Of a stretch of 7,078 nt of DNA, positions 1 to 5,798 are shown one piece after another. The stretch comes from Deltaproteobacteria bacterium (lineage in GTDB: Bacteria > Desulfobacterota > Desulfuromonadia > Geobacterales > Pseudopelobacteraceae). A program made the position numbers and the translations under genes. The DNA is taken from contig JACRCG010000317.1 of assembly GCA_016219145.1 (NCBI GenBank), positions 1 through 7,078 on the forward strand. The letters are read 5' to 3'. How positions within the stretch are numbered: the stretch's first letter is position 1; each line of letters starts with the position of its first letter. The notes under the pieces were generated by a model. It saw only the letters and a program-made list of their open reading frames with translations, made no database searches and had not been told where the DNA came from.

Positions 1-485
1 ACCTGCGCTATCTCGCATTAATACGCGAGACGGTTTCCCTGCCGCTCCTGCGCAAGGACTTCATCTGTGATCCCTACCAGATTCTTGAGGCCAGAGCCGC
101 CGGCGCGGATGCCATCTTGCTGATAGCCGCCATGCTCGACCTGAATCAGTTACGCGAGTTTCATAACATGGCAAGAGAGATTAATCTGGATGTGCTGCTG
201 GAGGTACACGACGAGGATGAAATGGAAAAGGCGCTAAGCACCGACTGCAGCATGATCGGGGTAAACAATCGTAATTTGAGAACGTTTGTGACAGATCTGA
301 ACACCACCGGACGACTGGCCGGCATGATGCCGTCTGAGCGGCTGCTGGTAACGGAAAGCGGCATCAACAGCCGCCTTGATATTGATAAACTTGCAGCCGA
401 CGGCGCCAAAGCCTTCCTGATCGGGGAGTCGCTGATGCGTGAAGCCGATATCGGCGCAAAACTGCGCGAGTTGCTGCAAAGCTGA
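1..485 (+). CDS. trpC: Indole-3-glycerol phosphate synthase, C-terminal part (5' end outside window)
   Basis: Converts 1-(2-carboxyphenylamino)-1-deoxyribulose 5-phosphate to indole-3-glycerol phosphate in cytosolic tryptophan synthesis. The frame is open from base 3 to the TGA at 483-485, giving 160 residues of a family usually about 250-270 long, so the N-terminal third is missing. Seen directly: the RKDF motif with the catalytic lysine (window residue 18), then the EARAAGADAILL strand-helix. LLEVHDE follows, with the catalytic glutamate at 201-203, then the GVNNRNL loop, TESGI with the second glutamate at 354-356, and the phosphate-binding end AFLIGESLM. These match the residues known from the Sulfolobus enzyme (K110, E159, N180, E210). 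The protein stops right after the barrel, so it is not a TrpC-TrpF fusion on this side. Its stop lies 9 bases from the stop of the convergent protease gene, with no visible terminator between them. Identification is firm. Confidence 0.96.
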   Translation, partial: LRYLALIRETVSLPLLRKDFICDPYQILEARAAGADAILLIAAMLDLNQLREFHNMAREINLDVLLEVHDEDEMEKALSTDCSMIGVNNRNLRTFVTDLNTTGRLAGMMPSERLLVTESGINSRLDIDKLAADGAKAFLIGESLMREADIGAKLRELLQS

Positions 486-494
486 CTTTCCCTT

Positions 495-1841
495 TTATCT
501 CGCCCCCAGCAAGCCCCGTTCCTGCACCAGGTTGAGCGATCGCAGCAATTCCAACGCCCGAGACAACTGGTAATCATTTTGTGTATCCTTGTCGCCTGCT
601 AATCCGCCGGTATGCACCGGCTCAATGACCGGTGGCTTTTCCGGCTGCCCAGCCGGGGGCAGACGATTACCAAGATCCTTTTCCTTTAATTCTTCCCCAT
701 TCCTGACTGCCGGCAGCGGCTTGATATTATCAACCTCAATATCCGGAACAATCCCCCTGGCTTGAATAGAGCGGCCGCTGGGCGTGTAATAACGTGCAGT
801 TGTGAGCTTCAGGGCAGCGCTGCCCTTCAAGGGGAAGATCGTCTGAACCGACCCCTTGCCGAAGCTCTGTTTGCCCATCACGATGGCACGTTTATGATCC
901 TGCAAAGCGCCGGCAACAATTTCAGAGGCGCTGGCGCTGCCGCCGTTAATCAGCACCACCACCGGATAATGCGGTTCCTTTGCTCCAATGGTAGCATTGT
1001 AGACATGGCTTGATCCTGGAGCGCGCCCCTTGATTGAAACTATCACCGTGTTATTGATATTTTCACCGATAAAACTGTTAGCCACCTCGACACATGACTC
1101 CAGCAAACCGCCAGGATTATAACGCAAATCAAGTACCAGCCCTCTTAGCTGTCCTCCGGAATCCGCATGCAGTTTTTGCAGTGCCTGTTTGAACTCTACG
1201 CCGGTCAGCGCCTGAAACTGGGAAATTCTGATAAATCCGTATCCGGAATCCAGCATCCGGGATTTAATACTTTTAAGCTTGATCGTGTCACGCACCAGGT
1301 TGAAAGTCAGCGGTTTCAGAGAATCATTTCGCAGAATATTCAGCGTGACCGGTGTACCCTTCTCGCCCCGCATCCGTTTCACCGCTGCCGAGATGTTCAT
1401 GCCGCGCGTACTGGTTCCATCAATTTTCCAGATATGATCATTGGCCTGTATTCCGGCCCGGAAAGCCGGCGTATCCTCTATCGGGGCGATCACCGTCAGT
1501 TTGCCGTCCTTCATCCCCAGTTCAATGCCGACCCCGCCGAAGGCGCCTGACATCTGCACCTCCATCTCCTTGTAAGGCTCCGGCGGCAGGTAAGCGCTGT
1601 GAGGATCCAGCCTGGCCAGCATCCCGTCAACCATGCTCTGGACAAGTTTCTTTGAATCCGGCTTTTCGACATGATTCTTGAGTACGGCTGCATAGGCTTC
1701 GCGAAGAAGCGATAGATAGGCGGCTTCAGAACGATTATTTTGCGGCTGCCTGCGGCCGTAGAATATGATCGTCAGACAGGCAACAATTGCGATGAAAATT
1801 ATTGCCTTAATTTTATGGCGCGTTCCGGTTTGTGTGGCCAT
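495..1841 (-). CDS. ctpA: S41 family carboxyl-terminal processing protease (CtpA/Prc type) with PDZ domain
   Basis: A 448-residue serine protease that trims or degrades proteins from exposed C-termini, expected to be anchored in the inner membrane facing the periplasm. Residues 11-28 form one hydrophobic segment after a short basic N-terminus, with no lipobox or obvious cleavage site, so a signal anchor is likely. A PDZ domain lies at about 95-185 (GGVGIELG; later AGIQANDHIWKIDG). The S41 core is at about 197-370. GGSASASEI places the nucleophile at Ser304 and FGKGSVQ gives the general base Lys329 and Gln333; the 25-residue Ser-Lys spacing equals that in Prc, CtpB and D1P. A proline- and charge-rich tail (about 371-420) ends in a short helix. 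All catalytic residues are present. The start is 5 bases after the ntrX stop. An AGGA in the last ntrX codons, 10 bases from the ATG, can serve as the Shine-Dalgarno, which suggests translational coupling. The substrate is unknown. Confidence 0.95.
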   Translation of the reverse strand: MATQTGTRHKIKAIIFIAIVACLTIIFYGRRQPQNNRSEAAYLSLLREAYAAVLKNHVEKPDSKKLVQSMVDGMLARLDPHSAYLPPEPYKEMEVQMSGAFGGVGIELGMKDGKLTVIAPIEDTPAFRAGIQANDHIWKIDGTSTRGMNISAAVKRMRGEKGTPVTLNILRNDSLKPLTFNLVRDTIKLKSIKSRMLDSGYGFIRISQFQALTGVEFKQALQKLHADSGGQLRGLVLDLRYNPGGLLESCVEVANSFIGENINNTVIVSIKGRAPGSSHVYNATIGAKEPHYPVVVLINGGSASASEIVAGALQDHKRAIVMGKQSFGKGSVQTIFPLKGSAALKLTTARYYTPSGRSIQARGIVPDIEVDNIKPLPAVRNGEELKEKDLGNRLPPAGQPEKPPVIEPVHTGGLAGDKDTQNDYQLSRALELLRSLNLVQERGLLGAR

Positions 1842-1846
1842 GCCCC

Positions 1847-3223
1847 TTATTTCCTCACATCAATCCCGTAACTTTTGATCTTGCGATGCAGATTGCTGCG
1901 TTCCAGTTCGATCAGCTCGGCCGTGCGCGAAATATTCCAGTCATTTTCCTCAAGCTTGTGAATTATGAACTCACGCTCGAATTCTTCGCGGGCATCGCGC
2001 AGCGATGGCCTGCTGAAGGCATCTTCAAGGTTCGGACATGGGGACGTGCCTGCCGTCACAGGACCGCCGCGCAGATCGGGGACATCATCTCTGGCAATCA
2101 ATCTTCCCGGTGTCATGATCAGAATGCGTTCGATGATATTTTTCAATTCCCGCACATTGCCGGGCCAATCATAGCCGATCAGCAGATCAAGCGCCTCCGG
2201 CAGAAACTCTTTGGCCTCGCGACCCTCCTTGCGGTAAAACGTGGCGACAAAATGCCGCACCAACTGCGGTATGTCTTCCCGGCGCTCCCGCAATGACGGC
2301 ACCCTGAAGGGAATGACATTCAGACGATAGTAAAGATCCTCTCTGAATCTGCCCTGCTGGATCTCCTGATCAAGCAGCTTGTTTGTGGCCGCCACAATCC
2401 TGACGTCAACCGAAACCTGTTTGATGCCGCCGACTCGCTCAAAGCTGCGTTCCTGAATAATCCTGAGAATTTTGGCCTGGGTTTTGAGCGACATGTCGGC
2501 GATCTCGTCCAGAAAAAGCGTGCCACCGTCGGCCAGGTCGAACTTTCCTTTTTTCTGGGTAACCGCACCGGTAAAAGCCCCTTTTTCATGGCCGAAAAGT
2601 TCGCTCTCGATCAACTCTTCCGGGATCGCCGCACAGTTAATGGCAATAAAAGGGCGTTCACGGCGCGGACTGTAAAAATGGATCGAACGAGCCGCCAGTT
2701 CCTTGCCGGTGCCGTTTTCGCCGGTTACCAGCACAGAGGCGGAGGTCGGCGCGACGCGCATGATCTGCTCGCGCAGCAACGCCATCACCGGAGTATCTCC
2801 AATCAGCTCGTACTCATTGGCGACCGACCGCTTGAGCTCGGCGTTTTCACTCCTCAGCTCCTGAAACTTCAGGGCGTTTGAGACGCTTAAAAGAACCTTT
2901 TCAAGTGAAAGCGGCTTTTCGATAAAATCAAACGCGCCCAGCTTGGTGGCGCGCACAGCCGTCTCTATCGTGCCATGCCCCGATATCATGATGACCGTAA
3001 TCTGAGGAAAGAGTTGTTTAAGCTTTTCCAGTGTCTCCAGCCCGTCCATACCGGGCATCCAGATGTCGAGCAGAATCAGGTCCGGCAGCTCCATCTGGGC
3101 AGACTCGATTCCGTCTGCACCGCTTGCAGCAGTTATGATGTGATAGCCTTCATCCTCAAGAATACCGGTCAGTGAGATCCGGATATCCTTCTCATCATCA
3201 ATGATCAGAATTGTATGCGCCAT
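1847..3223 (-). CDS. ntrX: NtrX-like sigma-54-dependent response regulator
   Basis: A 458-residue DNA-binding activator that, when phosphorylated, should drive open-complex formation by sigma-54 RNA polymerase. The receiver domain is at 4-120, with acidic pocket D9/D10, phospho-acceptor D53 (LLDIWMPGMDG), S81 and K103. The AAA+ domain is at about 138-375: Walker A GENGTGKE (168-175), sigma-54-contact loop GAFTGA (215-220), Walker B GTLFLDE (234-240), arginines R294 and R300 in the RFREDLYYR stretch, and sensor II WPGNVREL (353-360). A Fis-type helix-turn-helix occupies about 413-455 (NISRTAELIELERSNLHRKI). Length and domain order fit NtrX, and the adjacent NtrY kinase supports the name; a generic NtrC-family regulator is the alternative. 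The ATG is preceded by AAGGA (bases 3230-3234 on this strand) at 6-base spacing. It sits 107 bases downstream of ntrY, across a repeat array, and 5 bases upstream of the protease. All active motifs are intact. The NtrX name does not prove a nitrogen role. Confidence 0.94.
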   Translation of the reverse strand: MAHTILIIDDEKDIRISLTGILEDEGYHIITAASGADGIESAQMELPDLILLDIWMPGMDGLETLEKLKQLFPQITVIMISGHGTIETAVRATKLGAFDFIEKPLSLEKVLLSVSNALKFQELRSENAELKRSVANEYELIGDTPVMALLREQIMRVAPTSASVLVTGENGTGKELAARSIHFYSPRRERPFIAINCAAIPEELIESELFGHEKGAFTGAVTQKKGKFDLADGGTLFLDEIADMSLKTQAKILRIIQERSFERVGGIKQVSVDVRIVAATNKLLDQEIQQGRFREDLYYRLNVIPFRVPSLRERREDIPQLVRHFVATFYRKEGREAKEFLPEALDLLIGYDWPGNVRELKNIIERILIMTPGRLIARDDVPDLRGGPVTAGTSPCPNLEDAFSRPSLRDAREEFEREFIIHKLEENDWNISRTAELIELERSNLHRKIKSYGIDVRK

Positions 3224-3249
3224 TATAAATCCTTATCTCTCAATCCATT

Positions 3250-3316
3250 GTTCAAGGTTCAAGGTTCAAGGTTCAAGGTTTTAAGTTCAAACATCGAACG
3301 CTGAACATTGAACTTT
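3250..3316. repeat. Heptamer repeat array with opposing arms between ntrY and ntrX
   Basis: On the + strand, four perfect GTTCAAG units lie at 3250-3277. They are followed in the same 7-base register by GTTTTAA (3278-3284) and GTTCAAA (3285-3291). After CATC/G come three units of the inverted motif: GAACGCT, GAACATT and GAACTTT (3296-3316). AAGTTCAA (3283-3290) is the exact reverse complement of TTGAACTT (3308-3315), an 8-bp stem with a 17-base loop. Each GTTCAA copy could also pair with the right arm, so several alternative hairpins are possible in the ntrY-ntrX transcript. There is no U-tract to make a classical terminator. I recall similar short heptamer tracts between genes in Geobacter-like genomes but cannot confirm that here. 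A simple tandem repeat prone to slippage is the cautious reading. Confidence 0.9.
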
Positions 3317-3330
3317 GTGTACATAAGTAG

Positions 3331-5547
3331 CTATCCCGCCGGCAGTTCGATCACGAATATCGCGCCATGCGGCTGGTTGTCGCGCACCCTGACAAATCCG
3401 CCATGATCGGTGATGATACTGCTGACAATCGCCAGACCTAGTCCGGTGCCGGTTTTCCGGGTCGAAAAATACGGTTCAAACAGCCGGGGCTTGTCTTCCG
3501 GCGCTATTCCGGGCCCATCATCGGCGATGGCCAGGGCCACGATCTTCAACTCGGCGTCATATCTGCTGGTCAGTGTGATGTTGCCCTGCTCGGCCATGGC
3601 GGCAACGGCGTTTTCCAGCAGATTGATAATGACCCTTTTGATCTGATCGCGGTCAATGGTAAGCAGAGGCAGTTTGTCATCCTGTACGAAGTTGAATGCA
3701 ACCCCGCGATGCCCCTCCTGATACAGTGTCAGCGTTTCGCGAATCAAGGCATTAAGATCGTTGGATTCCGGCTGAATGGCAGGCATGCGGGCAAAATTGG
3801 AGAACTCGTTGACAAGTGTTTTCAGTTCATCAACCGACTTGATAATCATTTCCGTACATTCATCAAAAACAGTCTCGTCTTCGCTGAAACGCGAAAGATA
3901 ACGCTTGCGCAGGCGCTGGGCCGACAACTGAATCGGTGTCAGCGGGTTCTTGATCTCATGGGCGATCCTGCGCGCCACCTCGCGCCAGGCGGCCATGCGC
4001 TGGGCACGCATCATCTGGGTCAGGTCGTCCAGAACCAGCACCATGCCCAGGATCTCGCCATTTTCATTACGCAGCATCGTCAGATGCAGGTTCAGCGCCA
4101 GGCGTGTGCCACGGACATCCAGAGAAACCTGCCGGCTGATACTGTCATCTTGTGACAGAGTCAGCTCCCGCAATGAATCGGTCACTATTTCAAGATGCTT
4201 GTCCTTGACTACGTCACGAAAATTCCGCCCGAGCACTTTGCCCGGATTTGCGCCCAACAGCCGCTCGGCCGAAGTATTGATGGTTCTTATAATGCCTTCC
4301 CTGTCCACCGAGATAACGCCGGCAGCCACGTTGCGCAGCACAATCTCCATATACTGCCTTTTGCGCTCGACCTCCTGATTGATCCGGGACAACTCAAGAT
4401 TGGATACATTCAGCGCCTCCTGTTTGGTGCGCAGATCGCCGGTCATCTGATTGAACGACTGAACCAGCATACCGATTTCATCCATCGAGTGCGCTTCTAT
4501 CTGAATATCCAGATTGCCGTCGGCAACTGCCCGGGTAGCTTCAACCAGTTCCTGTACCGGTCTGGTCATGCCGTTGGCCAGATAGACTCCCATCCAGTAG
4601 GCAAAAAACACGATAACGGCGGTGATAAGAAACAGCGTGATGATATATCCGGTCCGAATCGGGTTTTTGAGAATTTTAAGCTGGCGGAATTCGTGGTATG
4701 ACTCGGAAATCTCCTTCATTTTGCTGACCAGCGAATACGGCACGTAATAATTGACAACCACCACACCGACCACATCGGATTTGTTCCAGTTCGAGGTAAT
4801 CGGGACGATGCCTCGTATCAGATCCGCTTTACCGGCCTGGTTGATGCTGGTCAACTCTTTTCCGGCCAGTCCGCTCTTGATATCTTCGGACGCCGGATTG
4901 GTGAACTCACCCTTCGGCACCGCCGGGTTGGTGGCCCGCACCAGCTCTTCAAGCTGGGCCGAGTAAACTTCCACCACCCCCAGGTTATACTCTTTCTGCT
5001 TTTGACGGATCAGTTCCTTAAGTTGCGGTAGATTGGCATCATTAAGCAGCTTCTGTTCCCTGATGAAATCGCTGATCTGCCTGCCGTAGTACAGAGCGTT
5101 TGAAGCCGAGGTCTTATAATAGGTCTGGGCCACCTCCAGCGATTCGCTTAATGAACTTTCGACTCTGGTGTTAAACCAGTTATGGACCGTGTTGTTGATG
5201 AATCCGGCGGCGGCAAAAAAGAGCAGCATGGTCGGGACCAGCGAGAGGCCTACAAATGAAATTACCAGTTTTGTGCGCAGTCGTTTGGCAAAGGGGTTGG
5301 AACGGCTTTCCATGAACAGCTTAACGACGTTTCTGCAGACAAGGTATACCAGCAGGATCACCAGCAGGATCACAACAATAATGATCCCGAAGATGGCGAT
5401 GCTGCTTCTCCAGTTTGCATCAGCGCTTAACTGGGTCAACTTGAACTCGGCCCGCGTCAGGAAGGCGATCAGTATGACCGCCAGCACGACGATTATGGCC
5501 TCGCGGATCCTTTTGTTGCGTTCCTCATTTGAAAGCCGGGAGTGCAT
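3331..5547 (-). CDS. ntrY: NtrY-like membrane sensor histidine kinase (HAMP-PAS-HisKA-HATPase)
   Basis: A 738-residue kinase that should sense an envelope or membrane-linked signal and phosphorylate the NtrX-like regulator encoded downstream. Membrane segments are predicted at about 16-30, 48-70, 94-118 and 298-324. Residues 119-297 form an extracytoplasmic sensor region, and 376-398 a short coiled-coil linker. A HAMP domain is at about 323-376 (PVQELVEATRAVADGNL) and a PAS domain at about 395-510. In HisKA, RRIAHEIKNPLTP puts the phosphorylated histidine at H530. The ATPase has the N box NLLENA (642-647), G1 DDGPG (676-680), F box FEPYF (690-694) and G2 GTGLGLA (700-706). Nothing essential is missing, and length and topology fit the NtrY family. 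The start is the first ATG before membrane segment 1, with a modest AAGGTG at 10-base spacing (5558-5563). It is first in the minus-strand block and has a candidate promoter at 5611-5639. The ligand is unknown. Confidence 0.94.
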   Translation of the reverse strand: MHSRLSNEERNKRIREAIIVVLAVILIAFLTRAEFKLTQLSADANWRSSIAIFGIIIVVILLVILLVYLVCRNVVKLFMESRSNPFAKRLRTKLVISFVGLSLVPTMLLFFAAAGFINNTVHNWFNTRVESSLSESLEVAQTYYKTSASNALYYGRQISDFIREQKLLNDANLPQLKELIRQKQKEYNLGVVEVYSAQLEELVRATNPAVPKGEFTNPASEDIKSGLAGKELTSINQAGKADLIRGIVPITSNWNKSDVVGVVVVNYYVPYSLVSKMKEISESYHEFRQLKILKNPIRTGYIITLFLITAVIVFFAYWMGVYLANGMTRPVQELVEATRAVADGNLDIQIEAHSMDEIGMLVQSFNQMTGDLRTKQEALNVSNLELSRINQEVERKRQYMEIVLRNVAAGVISVDREGIIRTINTSAERLLGANPGKVLGRNFRDVVKDKHLEIVTDSLRELTLSQDDSISRQVSLDVRGTRLALNLHLTMLRNENGEILGMVLVLDDLTQMMRAQRMAAWREVARRIAHEIKNPLTPIQLSAQRLRKRYLSRFSEDETVFDECTEMIIKSVDELKTLVNEFSNFARMPAIQPESNDLNALIRETLTLYQEGHRGVAFNFVQDDKLPLLTIDRDQIKRVIINLLENAVAAMAEQGNITLTSRYDAELKIVALAIADDGPGIAPEDKPRLFEPYFSTRKTGTGLGLAIVSSIITDHGGFVRVRDNQPHGAIFVIELPAG

Positions 5548-5610
5548 ATGTCAGGAGCACCTTGCTGGAATCTTGGATTCTGACTCTCTCATCGGAAGAT
5601 GAATGAGCGG

Positions 5611-5639
5611 ATAATAGCACAAGCAAATTTGCTTGCAAA
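5611..5639 (-). promoter_or_regulatory. Candidate sigma-70 promoter for ntrY (extended -10)
   Basis: Read on the minus strand, TATTAT (5611-5616) matches the -10 consensus at five of six positions. It is preceded directly by TGC (5617-5619), giving an extended -10 TGnTATTAT. TTTGCA (5634-5639) sits 17 bases upstream and matches TTGACA at four of six. The predicted transcript would start near 5604, leaving a leader of roughly 55 bases before the ntrY ATG at 5547. This is a sequence-match prediction only. Confidence 0.5.
5620..5635. promoter_or_regulatory. Perfect 16-bp palindrome, candidate operator in the ntrY promoter spacer
   Basis: CAAGCAAATTTGCTTG is a perfect inverted repeat with no loop. 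It lies between the candidate -35 and -10 elements of ntrY, overlapping the -35 by two bases. A dimeric repressor bound here would block RNA polymerase. The palindrome is seen directly; its role as an operator is inferred from position. No known regulator's consensus is recognised with confidence. Confidence 0.5.
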
Positions 5640-5676
5640 CGTGATTGTTGCATTTTTGCCTCACAGAGTGTAGTGC

Positions 5677-5699
5677 TTACGAAAGAGAGGCGGTCGTAA
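5677..5699. promoter_or_regulatory. Inverted repeat 1, TTACGA-N11-TCGTAA
   Basis: TTACGA (5677-5682) and TCGTAA (5694-5699) are exact reverse complements separated by 11 bases. The same half-sites recur in inverted repeat 2 closer to the diguanylate cyclase gene. The sequences flanking the half-sites also repeat: TTACGAAAG at 5677-5685 and 5749-5757, and TCGTAAAA at 5694-5701 and 5777-5784. It lies upstream of both divergent genes, where an activator or repressor site would be plausible. Its function is unknown. Confidence 0.45.
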
Positions 5700-5736
5700 A
5701 ATAGGTGGAATGCAGACTGGCCCTTTTTGATTTTTC

Positions 5737-5745
5737 TGATATAGA
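5737..5745 (+). promoter_or_regulatory. Weak candidate promoter -10 for the diguanylate cyclase gene
   Basis: TGATATAGA has the extended -10 form TGn followed by TATAGA, which matches TATAAT at four of six positions. There is no good -35 at 16-18 bases upstream (CTGGCC at the 17-base position). If used, transcription would start near 5752 and the leader would be about 47 bases, beginning within inverted repeat 2. Low confidence. Confidence 0.25.
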
Positions 5746-5747
5746 TC

Positions 5748-5783
5748 TTTACGAAAGCATACAGAACCAGCTCATATCGTAAA
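5748..5783. promoter_or_regulatory. Inverted repeat 2, TTTACGA/TCGTAAA, next to the ribosome binding site
   Basis: TTTACGA (5748-5754) and TCGTAAA (5777-5783) are exact reverse complements with a 22-base loop. The right arm abuts and overlaps by one base the strong Shine-Dalgarno at 5783-5790. It shares its core with inverted repeat 1, so a common binding protein is as likely as an RNA hairpin. A leader hairpin here could affect access to the ribosome binding site; that is inference, and a 7-bp AT-rich stem with a long loop would be weak on its own. Confidence 0.45.
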
Positions 5784-5790
5784 AGGAGGT
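5783..5790 (+). promoter_or_regulatory. Strong Shine-Dalgarno of the diguanylate cyclase gene
   Basis: AAGGAGGT is a near-perfect complement of the 16S rRNA tail, 8 bases before the ATG at 5799. It fixes that start and is much stronger than the sites of the neighbouring genes. Confidence 0.85.
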
Positions 5791-5798
5791 AGCGTGCA

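Noticed and set aside
161..577. Open frame of 138 codons on the minus strand across trpC
   Set aside because: It is antisense to a clearly conserved TrpC sequence, runs over the trpC stop into the protease gene, and shows low-complexity Ser/Arg composition with no domain.
1832..2296. Plus-strand frame of 154 codons across the 3' part of ntrX
   Set aside because: It is antisense to the conserved AAA+ and Fis domains, with no protein features of its own.
3222..3227. Perfect TATAAT on the minus strand at the ntrX start codon
   Set aside because: It overlaps the ATG, so transcription would begin inside the gene, and no -35 lies at 16-18 bases; AT-rich chance match.
3250..3316. Possible CRISPR-like array
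   Set aside because: Units are 7 bases, adjacent and without spacers, and no cas genes are present.
4195..4701. Open frame of 168 codons on the plus strand inside ntrY
   Set aside because: It is a shadow of the HAMP and PAS coding region; no ribosome binding site or recognisable motif was seen, and ntrY itself is intact.
5641..5664. CRP-type site from GTGA and TCAC half-sites
   Set aside because: The half-sites are 16 bases apart rather than the 8 expected between GTGA and TCAC, and the flanking bases do not match.
5718..5732. TGGCCC-T-rich sequence resembling a sigma-54 promoter before the cyclase gene
   Set aside because: The bases at the -12 position are not GC at the required 10-base spacing after the GG; the match fails.
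5640..5798. c-di-GMP riboswitch (GEMM) before the diguanylate cyclase gene
   Set aside because: The conserved GEMM core sequences and paired helices are not visible; only the two TTACGA inverted repeats are present.
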